DNA from: Lanius collurio
Lineage: Eukaryota; Chordata; Aves; Passeriformes; Laniidae
Assembly: GCA_020086605.1 (NCBI GenBank)
Contig: JACBWW010000020.1
Span: 17,939,465-18,003,464, forward strand
DNA: 64,000 nt
Direction of reading: 5' to 3'
Shown here: positions 36,801-49,053 of the stretch, in pieces
Layout of the letters: each line of letters starts with the position of its first letter
Position numbering within the stretch: the stretch's first letter is position 1
Made by a program: the position numbers and the translations under genes
Notes under the pieces: generated by a model
Seen by the model: only the letters and a program-made list of their open reading frames with translations
Databases searched by the model: none
What the model was told of the DNA's origin: nothing

Positions 36801-38452
36801 CATACTGCAGGTAATGTGAAAAGTGTACTTGCTCAAGAGTGCAAATGAGAATGGAATTGGATGCATGAAAAACAAATAGATCTGCGTAACTACCTCACTG
36901 CTTGAAAAATTGCCCAGGTTTTTACCTGAATTTTAATGTAGTGTTCTCTTACTGCTATTTGCCCAGCTGTGGTACAGTAATGTCCCAGACCTCAAAAGGC
37001 TTGAGTAGCCCAGAGAAGTCTGACTTGTTTTTTATCTGCAGCACAGTAGATTGCTTCATGTAGGAAACCACAAACCTGTCACATGCTGTCATGAGAAGAC
37101 TTACTATGGAAATATTTTTAAAAGAATTTTAGAAAGTGACAGAGCTGCAATAGAGTATCTTAAGGTCTGGTCACTGAATGCTAAATAGTATGTCCTTGCA
37201 TCCAGCAGGCTATGATGAGGCATGTAATCAGGACAGAAATGGGAATTTCATTTTTCAAATTATTTGTGTAGGGGAAAATTGGTAATATTGTGAAACAACT
37301 ACTGTTTCATTGAAAAGTCTGAAGCACTGACACAGACTTAACAAAATGCTGGTTCACTGGCTCGTGAGCAAAGCAGCTCAGTATTGCTAAACATGCTTTA
37401 CATTTCTTTACTTGCTGGAATCGATGTTCTTTGGCCATCAGAGAGCTATTGCTCAGGGATCACTATTTGGGAACACTGTTCTATCTTAAAAAAAGAGATA
37501 TTGAGTGACTCAAGACGAAGATAGATTTGTGGGTGCTGACATTTGCTAGGTGTTGGTATAGAAACAGAATAATGTATATTAAAAAGAATGACACCTAAAA
37601 CATATTATTCTTCTTACCGTTGACAGAAACAGTGTGTGCTACTTTTCGATTTTAACGAGTCAGCCAAATTAGTAGTTTACCAAAAAGCAAAAATCCTTAT
37701 CATTCTAAGGTGTGAAGATCCAGGTGTAAAGTTTCTTCTGATACCTTATGGTCAAGCAGTTAAGAACCGGTTCAATATTTCTAAAAGATCTTTCTGTTTT
37801 GAAATCCTATTTTCCTGATCTTCAAAGTGTTGGTTTTCTGGTGTTAGTCATCAGGGTGCTTAGAAATCCTCTTTTAGAAACAGATATCTGCATTTATTTT
37901 CCTAACATCAAACTATATGTAGATGGTTGAAAATATTGGATGGAACTCTTGGGATACACAGTTTTTGTCCCATTCTCCCTCCAAAATTAATACTGTCATT
38001 TTTAGACAAGGCTTTATCTGTATGGTTTTACAGCCTAGACAATAGACGTTATTCTTTTTTCTTAGAACTGGAAAAGTTTAAAGCATAGAGAAAAAAATTC
38101 AGCACCTTGATGAAAAATATTATTTTCTCTCTAATGCACTGAAACGGAGCTGTTAATGATACCTGTTCTGGTTTTGTTTGCATGATGCTATGATAGAATT
38201 GCAGCTTGCTGACACATATGAAATATTTGATTTAATCTAGGAGGAAGTCCTGAGTCTTTGGTGATAGTTAATATGGCAGAAGAAAATATAGATGCCCCTA
38301 GAAAGGGTTTATTGTTAAAATGACCAGGCTTTCTTGTACAAAATAATCTATTTATATCCTTGAAGGCATCTAAGGTGGCATTCTAGTACCCTTTTAATAT
38401 TTAATGTTAAAGGGTCAAGTTTGTTGGTCTAATTCTGTCTTGATAATGGATC

Positions 38453-38486
38453 CTTCAGACACCAGAGGGTCAGAGGGTGTCTGAAG
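38453..38486. repeat. Perfect inverted repeat (11-bp arms, 12-base loop)
   Basis: The left arm 'cttcagacacc' (38453-38463) and right arm 'ggtgtctgaag' (38476-38486) are perfect complements. The loop 'agagggtcagag' contributes a second AGAGGGT with the flank. No transposon terminal repeat or gene is recognised around it. Confidence 0.85.
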
Positions 38487-41400
38487 TATAGGGGAGAAAT
38501 AACAGGCTGAAGTCTATGCCCATCAGAAGTCTAGCAACTTCACTATGAGGCAGCTCAGCATCTAGTGGAGGCCAGTATCTATCTTGTAATTATATCTAAG
38601 TTATAATTACGTTTGAACAATTATTTGTGATGTTTTAGATATTGTTTAGATATTTTAGTTGTTTAGACAAGCTCACCTGAAACAAATTTCCTGAACTTTT
38701 CTAACCTCAGAGCGGTTTTAGGACAGTACCTAAGTTCCTGTAATATTTAGCTAGTTATTGAGAACTACAAGAATTTTATCCACATGCTTTGCTTTTTGTG
38801 CTGCCTTGACTGCTGTCCTGCCTTTCCTGCCTCTGTCACATTACACACCCTGATCCCCCCAGATCCTTCCATGTTCTGCCCTTACCATTTAGTGTCTCAC
38901 ATGAACAGTTTTATGCCACAGGGATGAGCATCTCATCCAGAGGAGCCACTCAGAGGTGCATAAGGTTAGTCCCTGCTCTCACAGACAGCTTTCCAGGTGA
39001 TCTTATCACCTATTAAACAGTGTTTTGCAGCAGTTGCCAAAGTCACATCTCAGGATCTGGGGAGAATTCTTGGCCATTATCTTCTTAGGAAAAACATGCA
39101 AGGAAAAGCATGCCAGTGCCTTGTAGTGTCACAGAGTTTGGTTAGCCCTCTGCTAGGCTCTGTGAAAGCTGAAAACAGCTGGATCCTCCCCAAATCTGGA
39201 ACAGCCCAGTCAGCTTGGCACCAAGATGTTTCTGTGTCACACTTTCTGCAGTGCTATCTCAGATGTGATGGAGTAAAAACCCTGTTCTTGTCCAAGCTGT
39301 GCAAGATCATGTCAGGAATTAAGACAAGTAGGACAGTTTATTTCAGTTGCAGGCAGAACTGGCTTTATCATAAGTAAGGGTTAGAGGAATGTACAAATAC
39401 TCTCCCAGCTATCCACCTGCTATCTTTTCCACTTGGATAATTCCAATTACAGGACACAGTAATTTGACAAGTATATGACATGCAATTTAAAACAGTTTTA
39501 AATGTACCGGCCACTAAGGGCTCTCCTTATCTGATCTAGCTCAATCCAAACCCTTTCTGGGAGCAGCACATCCCACACTGCACTGCAGTGAGAAAGGCAG
39601 GCTGAAGTTGCTGTGAGAGCAGATGGTTCAGTGGGCTGCAGCTGATTTGTAGCTCATGTGAGCATAAGTATTTACTGCACTCAGGAGCTATTCTTGTTTA
39701 AATACCCTTACATATTGTCTTTAAGTGCTGCTATTCCTGTTTTGTTTCCAGTAAAGAAGATGAACTTTGTGCTAAATACTTCCCATTGTGAATATATTTG
39801 GGGATTTCTGCCTGAAGAGATCTTTCCAGGTACCCTTGTCATGATAGCTAAAATTAATTCAAGATGGGGTGACAGAAGTATCTTGCTACTGGCCTAAATA
39901 AGGAACATTGATAATATCTCCTGTCAACCAAGATGAGCTTGTAACCTCTGGAGATGAAGGCAAAAAAACACTCTTGGGAAAGGTTTTTTATGAAAAATTT
40001 AATTACTCTTTCTAAAAACTGAAAATAAGTCAAAATTAAAACACTTGTAAAAAATAGTTGAATGGTAGGTATTCTAGCAACAGTGTTTTGGGAATGATTT
40101 GGCAGAGAAAGCAGAGAAGGGTTCATCTACTGTGGGCAGATACAGAAACTTTTACCTCTAATATCTTGTTTCTTGCCCTTGACCTTCCCTTCCCACCAGT
40201 TTTCAGGAGTCTGACAGAATAAAATAGAGGTCTAAGTTGGAGTGTTTAAAATGAACAAATAAACAAACCCCCCCCACATACAAAATAAAAACTTCTCCTA
40301 ACCTTAGCTCTTCTTAATCTCAAAATGAAGAAAGGCCAGTGCAGAATGTCATTATTGTAACTGAACTGTGTCTGATAACTGGGTGCAAGTCTCAAACAGG
40401 TTTTGTTTCCTCCTGGAAGTCTGTCTGTTTCTGTCCTGATAGGTCTGTGTTAATTTTGCACTAACTGTCTTGACAAGAAAGTTTTGTGCAACTTTGCTTG
40501 TCCTACTTGACCTTTTCATCCAGCCTGTTCTGTCCTGAGGAATACTTTGAACTGTTTCGGAAGAAACTGACTTCTCACTCATGGGGTATTAAATCTGGGC
40601 AACAGAGAGGAGGTTTCTCCCTTTTTAAAATGCTGGTAAAATGGAAACTCTACTTACTCTGGAGTTCAGATTTCAAATGTTGTAAGAGGTGTGACATGAT
40701 GTCATGATTCTTTCTACTGCCTTCACCAAAAAAAATAGCTAAAGCCTCATTCCCTTTCTGTATCTGGAGATCACAGTTTGTGAACATTCATTTAGGATTT
40801 ACTAGACAGTGTTTGTGATATTCTCTAAAGAGAACATCAACAGTTACCTCCTTAAACCTCTCATAATGTGTAAGTGGATCTGTGCACGGGCTACACTGGG
40901 GCAGAGAGACCTCAGCAAAGATTTCTCCCAATATTGCTTTATGTTCTGGCATTTGGATGTGCTTCCTACAATCTTCTAGACTTTTTCAGACTGTAGTTAA
41001 TATACAAAATACTTCAATGGTGTTTTGCTACCAAAACCGTAGTTAAAATATTGTTCTCATTTAATTGTTCAAGAATAATGATTTTTGTGAGGACAGCTCT
41101 GCAGGCAAGCAGACATTCAGAACAAATGCATCTGCAAAATGTAATAATTCTTGCCAGAGTGGATTCTGTGTAGTGAGTGATACACAAGTAGCATGCTGAA
41201 TAATGAAGAAAAAATGAACAATTTTAAAGCAAGTACTCTTGATGTTAGAGCCCTACTTTACTCAGGTCACTAGGAATTTGTGTGATGTAGCTCTGGACAG
41301 TCCTGTTCCTCCACAGATATTTTCACTGCCTAGATATAAGGGTCCCTTCTATTCTTTTCAGTCATCAAACCCAGCTTCTACCTGCACATCCTTGTTATGT

Positions 41401-43175
41401 CCCTTTCACTGTGTCCATGAAACAGCTCATTTCTGCTAAGAAATAACAGCACAGGTATAATTAAATAAGAGTTTTTTGATTTGCTTTGTGTGCTCTATGG
41501 TTTCTGGTTCAGAGGCAAGGCAGGAAAACATTTTAAAAAGTAGAATATTTTTGATTTCCTCTCTGGGCTCCACCTTTCTTGTCCCACGGCTTATTGCCCT
41601 CTCTGTGCTGAAGGCTGCCTACCCTTTGGATCATGCTCCAGTGAAGGGGAAGCATCGAGTCTGCCAGGTTTGAAGTGAGCAGCTGGTCAGGAGGAGAGAA
41701 TGGACTCAGTCAGTGAGGGAAAGAGATTGAAAAATCACCATTTGTCAAAATAGGCAAAAATTGGCTTACATTACAATGACTTAGCTTTAGGAGTCACAAC
41801 TATTTGCTTGTGTGTTACTACCCTCTATCAGAGTCATTTCATTGTGCTCCAGAGGACATCTGTAATTTACATTTTAGCAAGGTAAAACAATAATAAATGT
41901 CTAACAAGACCAGTCTTAGAGAAGCCATTTCCTAGTAGCTTGCTGACATCTGAGATTTGTTCAGGGTTTCATGGATTTACAGTTCTAAATCCTACTTGCC
42001 CATAGGATCCAAGTAGCTGCTTCCAAATTAAAATTCTGTGCAAAGCTACAGTAATTTGGTGAGAAAGGATCTATTGCAGCCTGTTATTGTTGAATAGAGG
42101 TGAGAACACCTCCTTTGCAGTTTCCCAAATTCCCTTTGTTTTTGTGGTGAACTTTCCAAAATTAGGTGGCTAATTCTGGCAAGGAGACAAAGCTTTTCTG
42201 ACACAAGAAACTTGAGCTAAAGTAATCTGGCTGCAGCTGAATTCTTTGGAAATATGCAGGTTGCATTTGGAAAGTACTTGACTGCTTCCTTAATGCATTT
42301 GTTTGGTGTAATCCCTTGGGACAAGCCTCCAGGGGCAAGAAAGATTTCTAAAGCACTTCTTCAAAGTTCTGTCTCCATTAATAACTTCATGCCTAGAGAA
42401 GATATTCCATACAACCAGGAGGGTGCAATTTATAAATTAAAGACACCTAAGGGAACAGTTTCTCTTTCAGTTAAAAGCTACAACCGTGAACCTTGCTTAT
42501 GTGAACATTTTTATTGATTTCTCTTTTATAACAATTTCTGGAAGCACATGACAGATTGGTTTTTTAGGTTTTTTTAACCAACAAAAGGCTAAAACTAATC
42601 ATTCATGCTATTAAGGCATAAATATAGATCTCACATATTAACTACTGCAATGGACTTACTCAACCCAGCCCCTACCTGGATTCTGTGAGTTCATTAACAC
42701 TGGTGCATGCATCTTTGCATTTCTTCTTTGCTTTTCTTCCTCTTCTCTTTCAATACAGCTTGAGTTATTAGTGGAAAAAATCTTGTAATTTGTGTACAGA
42801 CCCTGAGTATATCAGAGAGGGATTTTTTTTTTGTGCTGTTATAATTAACAAGGTCTAGCTCTCAGGGCTGCAGGCTGGAGGGTAGGATTTGTCACCTGAG
42901 AATGTGATGTCCCTAGAACTATTTCATCATTTTTCTCAAAATCAGAAGTCTTAATATACTCCAGGTTCAGCATATGCTTGCGATGTTTTACCTTTATATG
43001 CTATCAATAAATCCCTCTTTTCAAAGGTACACTTAAACCATGGCAGGCATTCCTCTCTGTGAGGAATTAAAAACCTTTATCAAGTACTGAAGATGAATTT
43101 AGATCAATGTGGTCATTCAGTGATGATTGATTTTGACTGAAATGAAACACTTCACCTCTGTAGGATGACCACTCA

Positions 43176-44132
43176 TAAAATCACAGACTGGGTCAGGCTG
43201 GAAGGGACCACCACAGTGGGTCATGTGGTCCAAACCCCCTGCTCAAGTAGGGTCATCCCTGAGCACAGGGCACAAGAGTAAGTCTGGACAGCTCCTGAGT
43301 ATCTCCCATGAGGGAGAGTTCACAGCTTCTCTGGGAAAACTGTTCCAGTGTTCAGTCACCTGCACAGTAAAGAACTTCCTCTTCAGGTGGAACATCCTGT
43401 GCATTAGTTTCTGCCCATTGTGCCATTCTGCCTCTTGTGCTACTTCTGGATCCATTCTCTGACACTTTCTATTCAGACACTTATAGACATGGATGAGGTC
43501 CCTTCTCAGTTGTCTCCTTTTTAGGATAAGCAGGCCCAGCTCCCTCAGCCTTTCCTCATAAGAGAGATGCTCCAGTCTCTAATCATCTCTGTTGCCCTCC
43601 ACTGGACCTGCTCCAGGAGCTCCATGTCTCTCTTGTCCTGAGGAGCCCAGAGCTGGACACAACACTCCAGATGTGGCCTCACCAGGGCTGAGTAGAGGGG
43701 CAGGATCACCTCCCCTGACCTGCTGGCAGTGCCCTTCCTAATGCAGCCTAGGATACCTTTGGCCTTCTCATCCCCAGGGGCACATTGCTGGCTCATGGAC
43801 AGCTTGTTGCCCACCAGGACCCCCAGGCCCTTCTCCACAGAGCTGCTTTCCAGCAGGTCAATCCCCAGCCTGTGCTGCTGCCTGGGGTTACTCCTCCCCA
43901 GATGCAGGACCTTGCACTTGCCTTCACTGAATTTCCTCTCTGCCCAACTCTCCAGCCTGTCGAGGCCCTTCTGAAGGGCTGCACAGGCTCAGGGTATGGA
44001 CTGCTCCTCCCAGCTTTGTGTCATCAGTGAACCTGCTGAGGAGGCATCTGCCCCTTCACCCAAGTCATTGATGGATAACTTGGGGGACACCACTTGTGAC
44101 AGGCCTTCAACTAGACCATGTACAACTGATTA
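43176..44132 (-). mobile_element. Largest CR1 LINE copy, about 0.96 kb, reverse orientation
   Basis: The 3' terminus lies at 43176 ('aaaatcacagactgggtcag') and the truncated 5' side near 44132 ('ctagaccatgtacaactgat'). On the minus strand an open part at 43838-43545 encodes the C-terminal ORF2 region, including [34 protein letters not shown] and [20 protein letters not shown] second part at 43455-43243 contains RKFFTVQVTEHWNSFPREAV and then the 3' UTR. The two parts are out of register, and an internal loss of some tens of bases is suspected at about 44070-44080 ('gatggataacttggggga'). No frame joins them, so the copy is dead. Catalytic motifs A and C lie upstream of the truncation and are absent. 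Confidence 0.97.
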
Positions 44133-46339
44133 CCTGGCAAAAAATATTTTGTAATATAATTGAAAAATCTGTTGTTTTCATGATCAAAATGTAATTCAGT
44201 GAAATGTCCTCCTTTTCTAGGAAAAGAATCTATTCATTTAATGGCACAAAACAGATCTCTATAGAAATGTGTTAAGCTTCTGTACCAGTTACTCTAAGAG
44301 CTGTTAAATTTAAGTAAGTCTGACACCCTCTTCCAGTTCCTTATGCTCTAGATATTTACCTATTAAAGGGCAAGATAAAAGCCTAAGAAGTCTTCAGGGA
44401 ATACACTGGCACTTATCTGGAAGAGTTCCATCCCAGCATTTTTAATAAAATAATGTATTCAGTCACTGTGACATGATTTGTTGGTTATGTTCAGGTCTTG
44501 GAAGACAAGTGTTGACACATATCATAGCTTTTGGATTACTCACCAGGGTGTCCAGAAGGAAGGTCACATAAGAATTGTGAAATGAATTGCTGTAATAAAT
44601 GGAGAAGTCCCAGATGTCTTCAGTGTAGGGCAGATCCTGCTGTCATTAGCTGTGTTGTGTTCATTTTGTGAAAAAAGAACTTTCAAGCCTTCTAGCTGTG
44701 TCTTTTTTAATAATGTGGGGAAGGTTAGTACCATCAAGCTGGGTGGAGGGAATTGTGATGATTTTGCTTTAATTGATCAAGCCAGGTGTGCCTTTCCTGC
44801 CCATGACTAGCACACTAAAACAAACCTACTGGTTCCACTCAAACCAAACCAGGGAAATATTATTACAGTTTTGCAGAATGTGAAGTATTCACATTCAGTT
44901 TAATTTAATTCAGTATTCAATTTAATGTGAAGTATTTTGACTCCAAAGAAAATTAATGTAGTAGAATATGTTGGGTGAATACAATTCTGCAATCTTTAGT
45001 TTTGATGTGACATAGAGTGCATCATTTTTCAATAGGAATGTATAAAGCTTTTTATAAAAACAAGAATTTTACTTTTTTTCCTACTTTATTTCCATTTTTT
45101 CCATCTTTTCCTTTTTCAAACACTGTTATCTGGAATAGTGTAAGCTGTGGACCAATTCTTAGGCTTTTACTTCTAAGTGGAAAATGGACAGACTGACAGA
45201 TGGGGAAAAAACCATATTTTTGTTAATTGTGATCAAATCTTTTGTTTAAACTACTTCTGTTGCTATTGAAACTTAGAATTTTGCAGATTTTTTTTGTTTG
45301 TTTGCTTGTTTCAAACAAATGAACTTTTGTCCATCTCAAGCTGTCTTTTGGTAATATTTTGAGTATTTTCCAACATTCACTCCTTCTAGTATAGGAAGTA
45401 ATTTTTTTAATGTCAAGGGCAGATGGACTTATCAAGGATTTGAAGTTGTATTTGCCTTAGGCATGCATGCTAGGCTGGTTATTTAGGCTCATTGAACTTA
45501 AACCAAAGATGGAATAAGCTGGCAACATTCACTCCATGCTTTTATGTAAATTTACATTCTATTCTGAGATCGTGGCAGCAGTATTCTGAGACCAAAATTT
45601 CTGGTAGTATTTTGGTACTTCTTGGAAACTGAAATAGAGCATGCAAAATCTCGTGAAAGCTTCTTAGACATTTTATTTAAAAATAGATGTTGAAAAGAAC
45701 ATTCCCAATTATAGCCAAATGATTCATCTGCTGGCAGTGGGGTATCAGCACTGCTATTCTATCTGCTCACCTGCTTTTGTTGCCATAGCAGATGCCCATG
45801 TTCCCTGCTCTTGGTATATACATGCAGCTTCTGTAAATGGCATTTAGGTCACTTTAGTTTTCCCTCCCTGATCACTTGTTTGTACTTCCTCTAGAGTTCT
45901 CTCCAATCTAACTACTCACATCGGCTGGATTTTTAAATTCCGAGTGAGCGTTGTGGTAATTCCAGCACCACTGAGGAATTGTTCATTTATCACTGGTAAA
46001 TAGCTGAAATACCAAAGTGAAAAAATGCAAGAATTAACTGAAACAGTTTTTATTTTCTGCTGTCACAACATACCACTATCACAAATACCAAACTTTTTAA
46101 GCAACTAGAAAAATGGTTTGTAATCGAGTCCTTATCAGTGCTCAATATCTCTTTCATTTGGCCATATTTTCCTAGCTCTCTGAAAAGGGGAGAAACCAAG
46201 AGGAAAAACCACAACATCAGTGCACTGAAAGTCTTATGAGAGTTGGGATCTCCGTGTTTAAAAGGGCACAACTAAAAGTGAATCTACACTTTGAATAATT
46301 TCTTGGTGGTGAGGAAACTTTTGCCTGTCAATAACAAAC
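44133..46339. other. Unique AT-rich non-coding DNA
   Basis: A 13-bp direct repeat ('aatgtgaagtatt') occurs at 44877-44889 and 44924-44936, separated by AT-rich sequence with related TTTAATT words. Otherwise no element or gene is recognised. Confidence 0.6.
44877..44936. repeat. Short local duplication (13-bp direct repeats)
   Basis: 'aatgtgaagtatt' occurs at both ends of a 60-bp segment whose middle repeats CAGT and TTTAATT words. It is probably a local duplication with later changes. Confidence 0.75.
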
Positions 46340-46450
46340 TGTGGTGGGTTGACCGTGGCCATCTGCCCCACCCAGCCGCTCTCTCCCTCTCTTTCAACTG
46401 GACAGAGGGAGAATATATCACTTTCCCAACCCAACCCTTTCTTCCCAAGC
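46340..46450 (-). mobile_element. Endogenous retrovirus LTR 3' end fragment (minus strand)
   Basis: The plus strand 'tgtggtgggttgaccgtggc', 'catctgccccacccagccgc', 'tctctccctctctttcaact' and 'ggacagagggagaatatatc' matches, in reverse, the terminal U5 part of avian LTRs of the type seen near 24 kb. The terminus is better preserved here (TGTGGTGGGTTGACC). Similarity is lost after about 46450. The sequence up to about 46740 might be a diverged remainder, but I cannot align it. No primer site is visible on the low-coordinate side, so this is likely a solitary LTR or a fragment. Confidence 0.75.
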
Positions 46451-49029
46451 TCATCTCATACACAGACATCAAATACACATTTCAAAACTCTCAAGTTTTT
46501 TTGTCGTGGTACCTAATTACACAAAAATCATCCTGATATAACAACTAGATAAGCATTTGTTGCACAGCATGCTCTGTAGAATGTGCCCCAACTATGTAAC
46601 AGTGGAGCCTGCAACTGAGCTGATGCTGGGCTTTTCCAGGTTCCCTGAGCTCTACCAGAAGAACCTGCTCCTCCAGAGAAGCTGTGATCTTGGTTTGTTG
46701 CATTGTTGGAAATGCCAGGTAGAGCACACATGTCCATGGAAATACCACAGCAGTCTTTGTTCCCATCTCCTTTCCTCTCCCTTCAGGGCCTGCTATTTGA
46801 ATGGGTTTTCTTTCAAATTTCTGCCCATTTTCCTACTCTCAACACTTTCTCATGGAGAGAAAGAGCAGATTCGATTGTCTCTGCTACTGACAGTTGACAT
46901 ATTTACCTTCTACCATCTCATTGGTTGAGGTGCCCTTTCAGGGATGCTCATGAAAAGTATGAGAAACATAGCACTGATCCTCAGGCTTGTCACAACTTCT
47001 TACTGCCAGGATAGCAGCAGTTCCAGAAACACATTGGATGCTTCTCAAACTTAGAAAAAGACTTAATGCTTAACCAGAAGAGTGTGCAAACCATACCATT
47101 AGGGTAACAATAGCCTAGGAAATTAAAAGCATAGAAAAGCTACTTAATCCATACATCTTTTCACATGGAGAGAGAAGGTTTCCAGGTGAGGGAAAACATC
47201 CGCTGCAGTGAACGCTTATCCGGTGTCCCAAAAATGTGAAAGACAAAGGTGCACTGCTGTTGTTATGCTGGACTTTCACAGCTACCTTTCTTTCACTTCA
47301 TACATTTTCTGTCTGTCACACCAGAGATGCTGATGGCACAGCCAGCCATCCCTGGAAGGGGAAATCTGAGCTGCTTGAAAGTGTCACTGGCTCGATACAA
47401 CATGTGATGTTCACAGCAAACTTAATCCAGGAGATCTTTGTGATAATTTATGATTAGAAAAAGCATCCAATAAGAATCCTTTAAATGCTGTGATAAAGAC
47501 CTTATTGAAAAATTCCTATTAAAATAAAAAACACATTTTACAATTGGTTGCTTTTTAAAAGGGCTTTTACATCTAATATAAATTTCTTTTTGTAAGAATA
47601 GCTTCTGCAAAAAATGTATTTTCCAATTTGAAAATAAACAGAGTAAAGATATTAATCTCTTGCTTCACTTTGCTGGGAGACAGAACTGTTTTAAGTGAAG
47701 GAACAAACAGCATGACACTGAATAATAAGCAACACACATTCATCTTTTCTAGGAACTGAAGTTGTAGCCCACTACAATTACCAAAAGATGACTTTTTGAA
47801 TAACTATTTAAAATTCTACAAACATTTCCTTGAGATTAAAAAAGATGTAGCAGAAAGGCCTTACAGTCTGGGGACAGGGAAGAAGCTTTTGAAATTATTT
47901 CTTATTTATTCTGTTGTTTAATTCAACAAAACCACGAATGTCAAACTGGCATTTTTCAAATATGTTCCAAGTTAAGCCCCTGAATAGATGACGTGGGAAA
48001 AAAAGACAGAATTTCTAGCAGAGCTGTAATTTCTTTCAAGTCAATATTTGATATTTAAATAGATATTAATTAGTTTCAAGCTGTGTAAAATGTCTCTTGC
48101 TCTATTAACTCTTTTATTTATTTCTGCTGACTAAATCTGGAGATTTTTCTTTATTTTCTGGTAAGATCACATTGTGAAATGCAGGTAAAAAATTCTTTAA
48201 TGTTTGAAGTTTTCTTTAATGTGTTGTAAAAACCTGAAGACTGGTTGTGTGTATGTGCCTGAGTGAGTGAATATACATATTTTTATATGCATATATATTT
48301 TATGGTGAGTATTACTTATCACCGCTAGTAAAAGGTTTAGGAACTTTGCTGCTGATAAGGGACAGTTCTCATTGTCAAGTGGAGAGATATTAATGTGCTT
48401 TCTGGAAAAGTTATATATTTTATTCATGTAAGTATCATGGAATTGAAAGAAATATTTTTCCATGGTATATGGTGTGGGCCATTTCAAGAGAAGGGTAAAC
48501 TCAAGTGTCATGATTTAAGTAATTTTTTTTACTTCCTTTGAGCCTTTTGATTTTATTATAGTTTTACAGAACTGTTTTTTCACGAACACCCATGCAATTT
48601 CTGTCTTTCACTACATGCAATGCTTTATTAAATGAACACAACAAACATTGAAAGTCCTAAGCAAAAAACTATATATCCTTCTATTTCATAGAAGATGATC
48701 AAACTTTATTACAGCAAATTATTTCCTTTCCTTATTGCTTCCCATCTCTTGAAAGTAGTACACCTCATATTTTATATTCTTAGGATAACCAGAAACAATT
48801 AGGGAAACTATTGGTCCTCAGCCCTTCATTTTCTACCTTGTCTCTTTTTGTGTGTGAGGGAGAAAATGTGGAAGGTTACAAGCTCTTCAGGAATGGAACT
48901 ATTGATTTACCACTTAGTGATATTAATCTCATCCAGACAACATAGCTTTTTGCATATAGATTTCTTACATGGAAAGAGTGCCAAGTGTCTGTGCAATCTC
49001 ACTTCTTGATTTCTAGATAACAGGAGCAC

Positions 49030-49053
49030 AAGAGAGGAGAGGAGAGGAGAGAA
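49030..49053. repeat. Purine mirror repeat (GGAGA)n, 24 bp
   Basis: An uninterrupted purine tract of GAGAG/GGAGA units that reads the same in both directions, a perfect mirror about 49041/49042. Mirror purine tracts of this kind can form triple-stranded H-DNA. Confidence 0.9.

Larger units (their letters stand above)
28415..43175. other. About 14.8 kb without recognised genes; simple repeats only
   Basis: This is the longest stretch with no recognisable transposon. It holds a TG/TA microsatellite (30774-30820), a C10 run (36581-36590), a C8 run (40268-40275), an 8-bp tandem duplication near 32013-32028 and a perfect 11-bp hairpin (38453-38486). GC-richer patches at 33020-33300, 33740-33930 and 38990-39380 carry random frames (up to 126 codons at 38997-39377). 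No frame shows a known domain or splice context. Confidence 0.55.

Noticed and set aside
43729..44030. Plus-strand frames of 81 codons each
   Set aside because: They are antisense to the large CR1 copy, whose coding sense is the minus strand.
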